Below, piece after piece: positions 13,171 through 25,064 of a DNA stretch of 64,000 bases. The notes beneath the pieces were generated by a model. That model did not search any database, was not told where the DNA came from, and saw only the letters and a program-made list of their open reading frames with translations. Positions within the stretch are counted from its first letter, which is position 1; each line of letters starts with the position of its first letter. The position numbers and the translations under genes were made by a program. This DNA is from Solanum dulcamara (Eukaryota; Streptophyta; Magnoliopsida; Solanales; Solanaceae): positions 26,020,001 through 26,084,000 of the forward strand of contig NC_077240.1 in assembly GCF_947179165.1 (NCBI RefSeq), read 5' to 3'.

Positions 13171-13850
13171 TTAAATTACACCACAATTAAGCTAAATATA
13201 TAATTTTATTATTATTCTAATTTCAAGAAACTGTTGAATCCATAATGATAGTGAATAATGACAAAATCAACTAATAATCAATTTCTATTTCAAGATGTCA
13301 GATAACAACAAATCTAATATGCCAAAATCATTGAAATACATACCAAAAATCAACAGAAATAATCAAGCCCAAATTCAAAACAAACCTACATAGAAGATGA
13401 GGGTTTAGCATATTAATCAGTAAATCCAGGATCTGAAATTTCAAAGAATTCATGATTTTAAACAAAAAACTTACAACAAAAGAAAACATGCACATGAAGA
13501 CCATATTGAAAACAATAATCTGAATTAAAAATAAGAAAACAAACCTAGATGGATCTATTGAGATTTGTCTTTAACAAGCCAAAAATTTAAATTATTCTTC
13601 ACCGAAGTTGCTGAGACAATGAGGAGATGGTTCTTCGTCGGTGGTGGTTGTGGATATGCGATTCTATCCTTCATCTACCCATTTGTTGTTTACTGACAAA
13701 TTAATGGATAATAAAATATAATAAAATCAACATAGACAACTGTCAAGATTTTTAATTCAAACCTCAGCCAAAATAGTTTTAGACAAAGCAATCAATTTTC
13801 AAAGGAACGACCAAATTTTTAAAATTTTGTCAACAAAATCATGGAACATC
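13171..13850. repeat. Host duplication copy 1, right part, plus linker
   Basis: From 13176 to about 13660 this matches 14150-14339 joined to 22699-22985, so it is the second half of copy 1. The remaining 190 bp before 13850 are AT-rich linker. No convincing coding frame is seen. The minus strand has splice-site-like and C/T-rich stretches, so a gene relic is possible but unproven. Confidence 0.75.
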
Positions 13851-14339
13851 TACTTTCTAAGATTTCCTCCAAAAATTATTCAAAAAGATGCTTCAAAAGT
13901 TAAAAAGTTATGCCAAGACAGACTCACTGTCAATAATTGCAAAGAAAATAATTAATTGCAGGAAAAAATAAAGTAATATTTACCATAACAGGATTAATTG
14001 AGAATCCAAACAAATTACGTTTAGAGTTGTTCAAATTTTGAGAACATCAATTGTCTATGCTATAAAGTAAAGAAAAAAAAATTGATTCAAGAATATCACG
14101 TCTTACTATAAATAAACTTAGGATCAAGTAACTTAATTTACAAAATTAAACTACACCACAATTAAACTAAATACTTAATTTTATTCTTATTCTAATTTCA
14201 AGAAACTGTTGAATCCATAATGAGAGTGAACCATGACTAAATCAATAAATAATCAATTTCTTATTTAAGATGTCAGATAACAACAAATCTAATATGCCGA
14301 AATCATTGAGGTACATATCAAAAATTGACAGAAATAATC
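13851..14339. repeat. Host tandem duplication, copy 2, left part
   Basis: Matches 3481-3785 and then 13176-13370. It ends at TAATC, the target-site duplication of element B; the copy resumes at 22699. Copies 1 and 2 lie in the same orientation. Confidence 0.8.
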
Positions 14340-14535
14340 TGTAACGACCCATAAGATCATTTTGAGAATTAAAGGTTTTTACTTCATTAAAGACCCATTC
14401 CATAAATTTTTAATGGGTATTTTGGACTATTCAATAACTCTGATTATTTAGTTGAGGGATAACTTTAGATAAATAATATAGTTAATGGGCTAAAGTGAGA
14501 ATTTATTTAATGGCTTATACCACTTGTTCAATACA

Positions 14536-14543
14536 TATAAATA
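14536..14543 (+). promoter_or_regulatory. TATA box of element B LTR
   Basis: TATAAATA about 200 bp into the LTR, followed some 80 bp later by a purine-rich stretch with AACAAGCAAGGAGAG. It is repeated in the 3' LTR at 20825-20832. Assigned by motif and position only. Confidence 0.45.
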
Positions 14544-15570
14544 TATATTAGTGGGTTTAGCTTTTATTTATTTGTTAATTCATGATTAGTTGCCCTAGTT
14601 AATTAAAAGAAAACAAGCAAGGAGAGAAAGAAACCCCTGCGGCGTGGTCGAGGAATTATTGGTGTTATTCAGGTAAACATTCAACTTGAATGTATATGAA
14701 TAGAAAAAAAAATTGTATGCTGCAGTCCACGTAATTACTATCCAAAGTAATTGCTTGTTGAAAAGTTAGTAGGGAAATAATATTGACAAGGGTGTTAGTT
14801 GTTCATTGGATCAGAAAGCAAAGTTACTTTCTATCCATATCTAAATGTCAACAATTTCCAATTTGCTTTGAAAATATGCAATAGTTAGTGAAATAGGAAC
14901 TTAATGCACTTTTCTTCATATTTATTCAACGTGAGGGGGAAACAGCAAGTGGAAAATATATAAAATTTACTTATATTTTACTCGTTAGTTATTGGAAATT
15001 TGTGAGTATCTCGTAGTTAAATTGGTTTTAACATGTTGGTATATATTAAAATATTAAGGGATGGTATCATATGAATATCATTAGATTTATCAGGAGAAAA
15101 CTAAGACTTAACTCTAGGTTTGAGTTTAGGTAATCGATTATAGAGATGGATGAGTAGTTGTGGTTTAAGTTCAATATATATAATATTGGTGTTTACGGAT
15201 TAATTTACTTATAAATATTATATATTTGATAGATTGAAATTGGTCTGAGGCATTGAAGAAAGGAAAGACATTGGTGGATTAGCTTGCTTTACTTCGGTTC
15301 TTCGGTTGAGGTAGGTTATGGTTTTATTCTATATCATAGATAGACTCTTAATAGTGATTGATATTCATTGAGTAATGTGTGAAATTTACTACGCATTTAA
15401 TTGTTGTGGTTTGAATGGTTGATATGTTGTTATGATTGGTCTGAAATCCCGAGGCCATGAAATCCATAACCTTGAACTTGCCCTATCAAAAATGGTGCCT
15501 TGAATAAAGAAGGCTTGATGAAATATTGTTAATGAAGTGGAATGTAATCATGAAGAATGATAAATTAATT

Positions 15571-15735
15571 ATATTTGGATCGGGTGTCACGTTCCGACAC
15601 GGTATATTTGGATCGGGTGTCACGTTCCGACACGGTATATTTGGATCGGGTGTCACGTTCCGACACAGTATATTTGGATCGGGTGTCACGTTCCGACACG
15701 GTATATTTGGATCGGGTGTCACGTTCCGGCACGGT
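15571..15735 (+). repeat. Five 33-bp tandem repeats in element B 5' LTR
   Basis: Five head-to-tail 33-bp units, nearly identical; unit 3 ends ACACAGT and unit 5 has CCGGCAC. Each unit contains GTGTC-ACGTTCC-GACAC, a 5-bp stem able to form a hairpin. Because 33 is a multiple of 3, open frames appear on both strands, but they are repeat artefacts. Confidence 0.95.
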
Positions 15736-16408
15736 AATATTAAAGGAAAATAAATTAAAATGACATAATACTACCCAATCTCCAATAACTCATTTTCTAA
15801 AAGGGTATGATATGGAGGCTTGAGTCCTCATGTGTGATCTTAATATTGTTGATTGGTTATGAAATGGTTCATTGTGTTGTCACTTGATCTTGATCTTGTT
15901 GGTTGACACCTGTTAAGTGTTACGGTTGATTTCCCGCTATTACTTATTGCATATTGATTCTTATTTTGAGTCGGCCGATGATACCTACTCAGTACATGTT
16001 GTCCTGTACTGACCCCTACTTGTATCTTTCTTTGTTTTATTTTGTGGAGTGCAGCGAGTGTTCCACAGATTTCGACTCGATCTCAGCTCTAGTCCGTCTC
16101 AAGTTCATCGGATTTAAGGGTGAGCTATCCTTCTAGCTCGTGATGGATTCTCTTAGTCATGACATGATGTCCTTAGTGTTCGGACATGAACTATGTCACT
16201 TATTTTATATTAGTGTTTGACATTCTAGACTTAGTATTTAGAATTATATGTCCTTGATGTGATGACTTTCAGGTTTTGGGAAAAACGTATTTATTTAAGC
16301 TTCCGCATTATTGTTATATTTATTAGTTGGGGTTTGTATCGTTGGTTCTCCCACCCAGGAGGTTAAGTGTGGGTGCCACTCACGGCCCATTTTGGGTCGT
16401 GACAAACT

Positions 16409-16424
16409 TGGTATCAGAGCTTTA
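16409..16424 (+). other. Primer binding site of element B (initiator Met tRNA)
   Basis: TGGTATCAGAGC begins five bases after the 5' LTR and matches the plant initiator Met tRNA 3' end. Confidence 0.9.
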
Positions 16425-16622
16425 GGTTCGATGATCTCATCACACAAGGACAGATCTAGTAGAGTCTTGCGGAACGGTACGGGGACGCCTTTACTTTTCT
16501 TCGAGAGGCTACGAGACTTTAGGAAAACTCCATTCCTTCTTTCTTTCGTGCTATTACTTGAATCCAATTGGTATCTAGGTGATACAAATTGGTATCTGAC
16601 CTTCTTTACTCTATTTTCGCAA

Positions 16623-17480
16623 ATGTTCAGAACTAAAACAATAGCATCGCCTGAGCCAGCCATTAGGGTTGTAGCTAGAGGTGGTTAGTAACGAGAGATC
16701 GTGGTAGAGGTCGCAGAAGAAAGCCCACCAGGGGCAGAGATCAGGCAGCTAGGCAATGTCTTTCGACTTCTTCATAAAGAAGTATATTCCCCGGACCTAG
16801 AGGGACAAGAGGGGAGATGAGTTCCAAAATATAGAGCAAGGGAATATATTTATTGTAGCCTATGAGACCGGGTTTCGTGCCTTATCCAAATACGCTACAC
16901 AATTTTGCTTCAGTCCAGAAGAGCGGATTTCACCATTTTGTGAAAGGATTGTGGTCAGAATCTCTATTGCAGTTTTATAGATAGAGTGTATATTAAAAAG
17001 GGTCAGGATATAACTACTACAATGATATCAATGCTTACTTGGTTAAATTATGGATTGTATTACTTCTGCTAGCGACCTGACCTACAAAAGAATGTATATT
17101 GCTTGGGATAGAGACAGAATGGGTTGAATTTGATAATGTTTTGTAGTTATTCAATGGGTAGGAAGGTGCGGGTCATTTAAGGTACGGTCTTCTCGATAGG
17201 TATAATGTGTACTAGGGGTAGATCTTAGATACGATTAATGCATTTAGGTTGTTGAGTATATTCCAAAGATTCTAAATAAGGATCGGTGACTTCATCGTAA
17301 GCTCCAAGAAAGTGGATCGGTATAGGAACGACAAGATTATGGGTACAGAAAGACCCAACAAGTAAACTTGGGTAAAGGCAATCGAAGATTTTAATAAGAA
17401 CGTGCATATAAAATTGGGTTAGACCTTTGGAAGTGGTTGATTTTGTGATAGGGGTGGAGGGGGTGAAGCCAGATAGCTTC
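16623..17480 (+). pseudogene. Element B gag remnant
   Basis: A possible start, MFRTKTIASPEPAIR, leads after some 20 codons to stops and then an arginine/glycine-rich stretch in shifting frames. Only about 0.85 kb separates it from protease, against roughly 1.4 kb in Tekay1, so part of gag is lost. No clear CCHC zinc knuckle was found. The identity rests on position and weak resemblance. Confidence 0.6.
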
Positions 17481-20400
17481 GCAACAGAGCCCATTGTTAT
17501 GCTTTCCCCGGGAGGTCAGAGGTATAGACAGTCGATGCTATTATCACATGTACTCTTTTGGTCTGCGATAACTTGGCTTTCGTATTATTTGATCCTGGAT
17601 CCACATTTTCTTATGTATCTTCTGCATTTGCTGATGGATTCGATTTACATTGTGACTTACTTAACATGTCTATTCGTGTTTCTACTACTGATGGTAAGTC
17701 TGTGCTAGTTGAGAAAGTGTATAGGTCTTGCCTTGTGACTTTTGTGGAGAGCAGAACTTATGTAGATTTGATTATTCTTGAGATGGTTGACTTTGATGTG
17801 ATCTTGGGTATGACTTGGCTCTCTCCAAATTTTGCTATCTTAGATTGCAATGCTAAGACTATGACATTAGCTAAGCCTGGGATGGATCAATTGGTATGGG
17901 AAGGTGACTATCTTCCCGCTCCAAGACGGATTATCTCTTTTCTTCATGCTAAGAGGTTGGTAAGTAAGGGTTGTTTAGTCTTCCTAGCACATCTCAGGGA
18001 TGATAGTTCTGGAGTGCCATCGATTGAGTCTATTTTGATAGTGCGTGAATTTATGGATGTTTCTCCTGCAGACTTACCTGGTATGCCACCTGATAGGGAT
18101 ATAGATTTTTGTATCGATCTGGAGTCCGATACTCACCCTATTTCTATTCTACCTTATAGAATGGCCCCAGCTGAGTTGAGGGAGTTGAAGGCCCAACTTC
18201 AGGAGTTGTTGGGTAAAGGTTTTATTAGACCGAGTGCCTCTTCTTGGGGTACTCCAGTCTTATTTGTAAAGAAGACGGATGGTAGCCTTCGTATGTGCAT
18301 AGACTACAGGCAGCTGAACAAGGTGACTATTAAAAATAGGTATCCCCTTCCTCGCATTGATGACTTATTCGATCAGTTGGAGGGTGCTTATGTTTTCTCA
18401 AAAATTAATTTGAGGTTCGGGTACCATCAACTAAAAATACGGGCAGCAGATGTACCAAAGACTACTTTTCGAACTAGGTATGGACACTATAAATTTTTGA
18501 TAATGTCTTTTAAGCTTACAAATGCGCCTGCTGCTTTCATGAGTCTGATGAATGGAATCTTTAAGCCATATTTGGATCTCTTTGTTATTGTTTTTATTGA
18601 TGATATATTGATTAACTCAAAGAACAAAAAAAAGAACATGAAGAGCATCTGAGGATTGTTTTGGGATTGTTAAGGGAGAAAAGGTTATATGCCAAATTTT
18701 CTAAGTACGAGTTCTGGCTTGATTCAGTGTCTTTCTTAGGGCACGTAGTTTTTAAGGATGGAGTGAGGTGGATCCTCAGAAGATTGAAGCAGTGGATACA
18801 CTATCTATATGAGGTAAAGTGTAAAGTGTATACAAATCATCTCAACTTACAACATGTGTTCACTCAGAGAGACTTGAATTTGAGGCAGAGGAGGTGGATG
18901 GAATTGCTAAAGGACTATGATATTACTATTTCTTATCATTCGGGAAAAGCTAATGTAGTGGCTGATGCCTTGAGCAGAAAAGTAGAGAGCATGAGAAGTT
19001 TAGCTCATTTGCAGGTTTCTAGATATCCATTGGCTAGAGAGGTTCAAACTCTGGCCAATAGCTTTATGAGGCTGGAAGTAACTGAGAAATGAGAATTTTT
19101 GGCCTGTGTAGAGGCAAGATTTTCTTTCCTTGGCAAGATTAAAGAAAAGAAGTTTGATGATGAGAAGCTGAGCCAGATTCGTGATATGGTCTTGCATGGA
19201 GAGGCCAAAGAGGCTGTGATCGATAAGGAAGGCGTCTTAAGGATTAATGGGCAGGTATGTGTGCCCCGTATTGATAATTTGATTTAGACTATTCATGTAT
19301 AGGCTCACAGTTCGAGGTACTCTATACATTCTGGTGCAACCAAGATGTATTGCGATTTGAGACAACATTATTGGTGGAGCAGAATGAAGTGTGACATTGT
19401 TGATATTTTTTTGGCCCATTGTCCAAATTGTCAACAGGTAAAATATGAGCACCAAATGCCTGGAGGGAAACTTCAAAGAGTGCCCATTCCTGGATGGAAG
19501 TGGGAAAGGATTGCAATGGATTTTGTGGTCGGCCTTCTAAAGACATTGGGTAAGTTTGATTCGATATGGGTGATTATTGACCGGTTAACTAAGTCTGCTC
19601 ACTTTATTCCAGTCAAGGTGACTTATGATGCAGAGAAGCTAGCCAAACTCTATATCCGCGAGGTTATTCGATTACATGGAGTTTCGATTTCTATCATATC
19701 AAATAGAGGTACGCAATTTACTTCTAACTTTTAGAGGACCTTGCATACTGAGTTAGGTACAAGATTGGCTCATAGTACTGCATTTCACTCTCTGACCGAT
19801 GGGCAGTCCGAGAGGACAATTCAAGTGCTAAAGGATATGCTTTGTGCGTGCGTAATAGATTTTGGTGGTCATTGGGATCAATTCTTACCTTTGGTGGAGT
19901 TTTTGTACAATAATAGCTATCACTCGAGTATTGATATGGATCCATTTGAAGCATTATATGGGAGGAGATGTAGGTCTCCTATTAGTTGGTTTGATGCGTT
20001 TGAGGTGAGACCTTGGGGAAATAATCTTTTGAGGAATCATTAGAGAAGGTGAAATTCATTCAGGAAAAACTTCTAGCAGCTCAGAGCAGGCAGAAAGAGT
20101 ATGCAGACCGAAAGGTCAGGGACATGGAGTTTATAGAGGGAGAGCAAGTGTTGTTGAAGGTTTCACCCATGAAGGGTGTGGTGAGATTCGGTAAGCGAGG
20201 TAAGCTCAGTCCGAGATATATTGGGCCATTTGAAATTCTTAAGCGTATTGGAGGGGTGGCCTATGAATTGGCTCTACCTCCAGGTTTATCTGGAGTGCAC
20301 CCAGTGTTTCATGTGTCTATCCTAAAGAAATATCATAGTGATGGAAACTATATTATTCGTTGGAATTCGGTCTTGCTTGATGAGAATTTGTCTTATGAGG

Positions 20401-20589
20401 AGGAACCTGTAGCTATTCTTGATAGGGAGGTCCGCAAGTTGAGATAAAGGGAGATTGCGTCTGTGAAGGTCCAGTGGAAGAATCGTCCGGTTGAGGAGTC
20501 TACTTGGAAGATTGAGGCTGATATGCGTGGAACATATCCATATTTGTTCGTCGAGTCAGGTACCCTTTTTCTACCCTCATTCTTCTTTT
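17480..20589 (+). pseudogene. Element B pol, multiply disabled
   Basis: The order is: protease (FDPGSTFSY at about 17590), RT, RNase H remnant, integrase and chromodomain-like tail. Defects: the RT motif reads [11 protein letters not shown], with Asn for the catalytic Asp; a one-base slip in an A-run near 18630 ends the frame after FIDDIL; about 130 codons are missing near 18785, removing the RT connection and the first RNase H catalytic residues; integrase reads ISNRGTQF where Tekay1 has ISDRGSQF, so a catalytic Asp is Asn; and stops occur near 19090, 19285, 19733 and 20445. RT, RNase H and integrase are therefore all predicted inactive. Confidence 0.92.
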
Positions 20590-20591
20590 GA

Positions 20592-20609
20592 CCGTTCGGG
20601 GACGAACGG
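20592..20609 (+). other. Hairpin before 3' LTR of element B
   Basis: CCGTTCG-GGGA-CGAACGG is a perfect 7-bp stem with a 4-nt loop, 19 nt before the 3' LTR. It is the counterpart of the hairpins in A, C and Tekay1. The 19 nt between it and the LTR are not a typical purine tract. Confidence 0.7.
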
Positions 20610-20628
20610 TGGGTAAATTGGTATCTGT

Positions 20629-22693
20629 TGTAACGACCCATAAGATCATTTTGAGAATTAAAGGTTTTTACTTCATTAAAGACCCATTCCATAAATTTTT
20701 AATGGGTATTTTGGACTATTCAATAACTCTGATTATTTAGTTGAGGGATAACTTTAGATAAATAATATAGTTAATGGGCTAAAGTGAGAATTTATTTAAT
20801 GGCTTATACCACTTGTTCAATACATATAAATATATATTAGTGGGTTTAGCTTTTATTTATTTGTTAATTCATGATTAGTTGCCCTAGTTAATTAAAAGAA
20901 AACAAGCAAGGAGAGAAAGAAACCCCTGCGGCGTGGTCGAGGAATTATTGGTGTTATTCAGGTAAACATTCAACTTGAATGTATATGAATAGAAAAAAAA
21001 ATTGTATGCTGCAGTCCACGTAATTACTATCCAAAGTAATTGCTTGTTGAAAAGTTAGTAGGGAAATAATATTGACAAGGGTGTTAGTTGTTCATTGGAT
21101 CAGAAAGCAAAGTTACTTTCTATCCATATCTAAATGTCAACAATTTCCAATTTGCTTTGAAAATATGCAATAGTTAGTGAAATAGGAACTTAATGCACTT
21201 TTCTTCATATTTATTCAACGTGAGGGGGAAACAGCAAGTGGAAAATATATAAAATTTACTTATATTTTACTCGTTAGTTATTGGAAATTTGTGAGTATCT
21301 CGTAGTTAAATTGGTTTTAACATGTTGGTATATATTAAAATATTAAGGGATGGTATCATATGAATATCATTAGATTTATCAGGAGAAAACTAAGACTTAA
21401 CTCTAGGTTTGAGTTTAGGTAATCGATTATAGAGATGGATGAGTAGTTGTGGTTTAAGTTCAATATATATAATATTGGTGTTTACGGATTAATTTACTTA
21501 TAAATATTATATATTTGATAGATTGAAATTGGTCTGAGGCATTGAAGAAAGGAAAGACATTGGTGGATTAGCTTGCTTTACTTCGGTTCTTCGGTTGAGG
21601 TAGGTTATGGTTTTATTCTATATCATAGATAGACTCTTAATAGTGATTGATATTCATTGAGTAATGTGTGAAATTTACTACGCATTTAATTGTTGTGGTT
21701 TGAATGGTTGATATGTTGTTATGATTGGTCTGAAATCCCGAGGCCATGAAATCCATAACCTTGAACTTGCCCTATCAAAAATGGTGCCTTGAATAAAGAA
21801 GGCTTGATGAAATATTGTTAATGAAGTGGAATGTAATCATGAAGAATGATAAATTAATTATATTTGGATCGGGTGTCACGTTCCGACACGGTATATTTGG
21901 ATCGGGTGTCACGTTCCGACACGGTATATTTGGATCGGGTGTCACGTTCCGACACAGTATATTTGGATCGGGTGTCACGTTCCGACACGGTATATTTGGA
22001 TCGGGTGTCACGTTCCGGCACGGTAATATTAAAGGAAAATAAATTAAAATGACATAATACTACCCAATCTCCAATAACTCATTTTCTAAAAGGGTATGAT
22101 ATGGAGGCTTGAGTCCTCATGTGTGATCTTAATATTGTTGATTGGTTATGAAATGGTTCATTGTGTTGTCACTTGATCTTGATCTTGTTGGTTGACACCT
22201 GTTAAGTGTTACGGTTGATTTCCCGCTATTACTTATTGCATATTGATTCTTATTTTGAGTCGGCCGATGATACCTACTCAGTACATGTTGTCCTGTACTG
22301 ACCCCTACTTGTATCTTTCTTTGTTTTATTTTGTGGAGTGCAGCGAGTGTTCCACAGATTTCGACTCGATCTCAGCTCTAGTCCGTCTCAAGTTCATCGG
22401 ATTTAAGGGTGAGCTATCCTTCTAGCTCGTGATGGATTCTCTTAGTCATGACATGATGTCCTTAGTGTTCGGACATGAACTATGTCACTTATTTTATATT
22501 AGTGTTTGACATTCTAGACTTAGTATTTAGAATTATATGTCCTTGATGTGATGACTTTCAGGTTTTGGGAAAAACGTATTTATTTAAGCTTCCGCATTAT
22601 TGTTATATTTATTAGTTGGGGTTTGTATCGTTGGTTCTCCCACCCAGGAGGTTAAGTGTGGGTGCCACTCACGGCCCATTTTGGGTCGTGACA
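20629..22693 (+). repeat. Element B 3' LTR
   Basis: A 2065-bp partner of 14340-16404, including the five 33-bp repeats at 21860-22024. No differences from the 5' LTR were seen in the blocks I compared. Confidence 0.95.
21860..22024 (+). repeat. Five 33-bp tandem repeats in element B 3' LTR
   Basis: Same array as 15571-15735, with the same two variant units in the same order. Confidence 0.95.
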
Positions 22694-23100
22694 TAATCAA
22701 ACCCAAATTCGAAATAAATCTAGATAGAAGATGAGGGTTTAGCATATTAATCAGTAAATCCAGGATCTGAAATTTCAAAGATTCATGCTTTTAAACGAAC
22801 AAATCACAGCAATAGAAAACATGCATATGAAGACCATATTGAAAAGAATAATATGAATTAAAAATGAGTAAACGAACCTAGACGGATCTTTCGAGATCTG
22901 TCTTTAACAAGAAAAAAATTCAAATTAATCTTCATCGGAGCTGCTCCGACAGTGAGAAGATAGTTCTTCGTCGATGGTTGCTGTGGAAGAGCGATTCTGG
23001 CGGTGTTCGACGGTGGGTCGAGGGGTTGTTGGCTGCTGCAGCTGTTGGTGATGTTGCTGTTATCTTCTCCGGACAGCAGCTCGCTGGACACATGTATAAT
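22694..23100. repeat. Host duplication copy 2, right part
   Basis: Resumes after the TAATC duplication of element B and matches 13370-13660 to about 22985. The rest is C/T-rich on the minus strand with CAGCAGCT runs. A 77-codon minus-strand frame at 22858-23091 has no recognisable domain, and copy 1 does not preserve it. Confidence 0.7.
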
Positions 23101-23602
23101 ATATACTAAATAGACATGTAAAAATATTCGAACGTATGAAGCTCGTTAAAAATAAAAACAATAAAGATAATAGTAATAGCCAAAAATATTTTAAATTATG
23201 AATGTCAAAATATACGATTTATTGAATAAATTTATTTACTTAATAAAGAATATTTTTTAAGAAATGCCTATCTATTGAGATAGCGATCCAGAAAATAGTT
23301 ATGAGTTGGTCAAAATTGGGTGTCAACAAGTATTAGTTTATTACAAATTACGAGTTTTCATAAACTTTAGCACTTAATACATATATTTTCATTTTACTTT
23401 GAATATGAATCATTTATTATTATAGTTGTGGTGTTGTATTGGCAAGTAAAAAGTATTATAGTAATTGATAGATAATCTATTTAACATTAAGAAATCTTGT
23501 AATGATTATTTGTTTTATGCTTTAAGGGAAAATAGTGTATTCTAAAAAAATAAAAATAAAAACCACCTACAAAATGCAGGATAGAGATTGAAAATTCATT
23601 AA
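23101..23602. other. AT-rich intergenic sequence
   Basis: No gene, repeat unit or site could be supported here. Confidence 0.6.
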
Positions 23603-24459
23603 GAGCATGTTTGGAAAGCTATGATGTAATTTGGATTTGGTGTAATTGGATATAATTACAATCTTTGACATATTTGGTAGACCAAGTAATTACTTGTTAA
23701 GAAAGAAATTGAGTGTAATTAAAGGGGTGTAATTACACTCTTCAATTTCCAAGAGAGGGTAATGAATTGGTGTAATTACATAAAACTTTTTAAAATTCTT
23801 CTTTTATTTTTATATATATATTTTCATTTTAATTTTTTTTATTTCTATTATTTTTTTAAAAAATATTTTCATTATTCTAATAGTTTCTAAATTCAAAACA
23901 AAAATTTAACACAATGTACATAAATATGATTTGTACATTGCTTTAGTAGTATTGTCTTGATATTTCACATTGCAAACAATTTATTTTTTAGTTAAACTTG
24001 ATAGATTATTTTTTTGTCAAATGTTTTAATAATTTTATGAAAATATATTTATGATATTAATATTTTTGTCAAACATACATTTTATGATGTTCATAAAAAT
24101 CTTATACTTTTAGTTTTTTTGATTAAATTAATTAAAATATACTAATTAAAAAAATATAAATTAATTAATTTTTAGAATATTAGTTAAGAGCATATATTTA
24201 TTAATTAATATTTAATTTAATATCATCTATAAAAGTCCTTATTTGTCTAATATAAATTTTAAGTTTAGATAAATAACTTTTATTTTTAAAATTTAATATA
24301 ATCTTGTAATTACACTTGTGTAACCAAACAATACAATTGTTAATACAATGTAATTACACTGTGGCAAATAAATAGGTCATCGCAATTATTAGGCTGTGTA
24401 ATTATTACGTCAGTAATTACATCAATTTCAATTAGCAAGTGGCTTTCAAAACAGACCCT
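23603..24459. mobile_element. Putative terminal-inverted-repeat (hAT-like/MITE) element
   Basis: The left end GCATGTTTGGAAAGCTA and the reverse complement of the right end, GTCTGTTTTGAAAGCCA, form imperfect inverted termini. The palindrome GTAATTAC occurs many times in the outer 200 bp at both ends, as in the subterminal repeats of hAT elements. The 0.86 kb body is very AT-rich and codes for nothing. No convincing target-site duplication was found, so the class is a guess. Confidence 0.5.
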
Positions 24460-24469
24460 GAATATTTTA

Positions 24470-24837
24470 CATATATTGAGCCCTAGGTATATAGGGCCTT
24501 ATAGAGTCTTAAAGCGGGTTGGCAAAGTTGCTTATGAGTTGGATTTACCTTTAGAAATAGCCATGGTCCATCCAGTGTTCCATGTATCTATGTTGAGGAA
24601 ATGTGTGGGAGATCCTAGTTCCATAGTGCCTTTTGAGGTACGGAATGTTGAAGAGAATTTGACCTATGAAGAGATTTCGGTTGAGATCTTGGATAGATAA
24701 GTCAAAATATTGAGGAACAAAGGAGTTCCCTCCGTTAAAGTTCTTTGGAGGAATCAACAAATCGAAAGTACTACATGGGAAGCAGAAGCGGATATGATGA
24801 AACGTTATCCTCATCTCTTTCATTCTACTCAAGCCTA
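24470..24837 (+). pseudogene. Element C pol 3' fragment (integrase end, chromodomain)
   Basis: Begins in the conserved SPRYIGPYRVLKRVG segment of the integrase C-terminus, runs through HPVFHVSML and ends in a chromodomain-like tail with WRNQQIESTTWEAEADM. A TAA at about 24698 interrupts the frame where element A has a glutamine (LDRQVRKLR), so CAA to TAA is likely. After it the reading frame continues unbroken to the final stop. Confidence 0.88.
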
Positions 24838-25048
24838 AGGTAATAAGTCGTTCATGTTCAAATGTTTAAGGCTCTTATGTTTCAATTTTTCTTAACTCCT
24901 CATATGCATGCATATTCATAAAGTTGAATTTTAAAGTTATGATTTATGCTAAAGTTTAGAGATTTCATGTCTGATGCATTTCAAGTGTCATTGTATATAT
25001 GTTGCATTACTAGTCATCATGCCATGTCCTTTTTATGCTAGTGATTCT

Positions 25049-25064
25049 CATTCGAGGATGAATG
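25049..25064 (+). other. Hairpin before 3' LTR of element C
   Basis: CATTCG-AGGA-TGAATG is a 6-bp stem including one G-T pair, with loop AGGA, 18 nt before the LTR. It lies some 210 bp past the pol stop, so it is not kept for coding in this element. Confidence 0.65.

Larger units (their letters stand above)
14340..16404 (+). repeat. Element B 5' LTR
   Basis: A 2065-bp LTR from TGTAACGACCC to GGGTCGTGACA; its ends form an 11-bp inverted repeat with one mismatch. It holds a TATAAATA box near its start and five 33-bp repeats at 15571-15735. Confidence 0.95.
14340..22693 (+). mobile_element. Element B: defective Ty3/gypsy chromovirus with matching LTRs
   Basis: An 8354-bp plus-strand element flanked by TAATC at 14335-14339 and 22694-22698. 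The two LTRs are both 2065 bp and lie exactly 6289 bp apart; the blocks I compared showed no differences. The 4.2 kb internal region is badly damaged: gag is short and full of stops, pol carries frameshifts, an internal deletion and altered catalytic residues. Matching LTRs mean recent insertion, while the damaged coding region means it needed proteins made by another element, unless the LTRs were later homogenised by gene conversion. Confidence 0.94.

Noticed and set aside
15571..15735. CRISPR-like array
   Set aside because: The units are head-to-tail with no unique spacers, lie in a plant LTR, and no cas genes are present.
15486..15753. Overlapping open frames on both strands encoding short repeated peptides
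   Set aside because: They arise from five 33-bp DNA repeats, 33 being a multiple of three, inside an LTR; the same frames recur in the other LTR.
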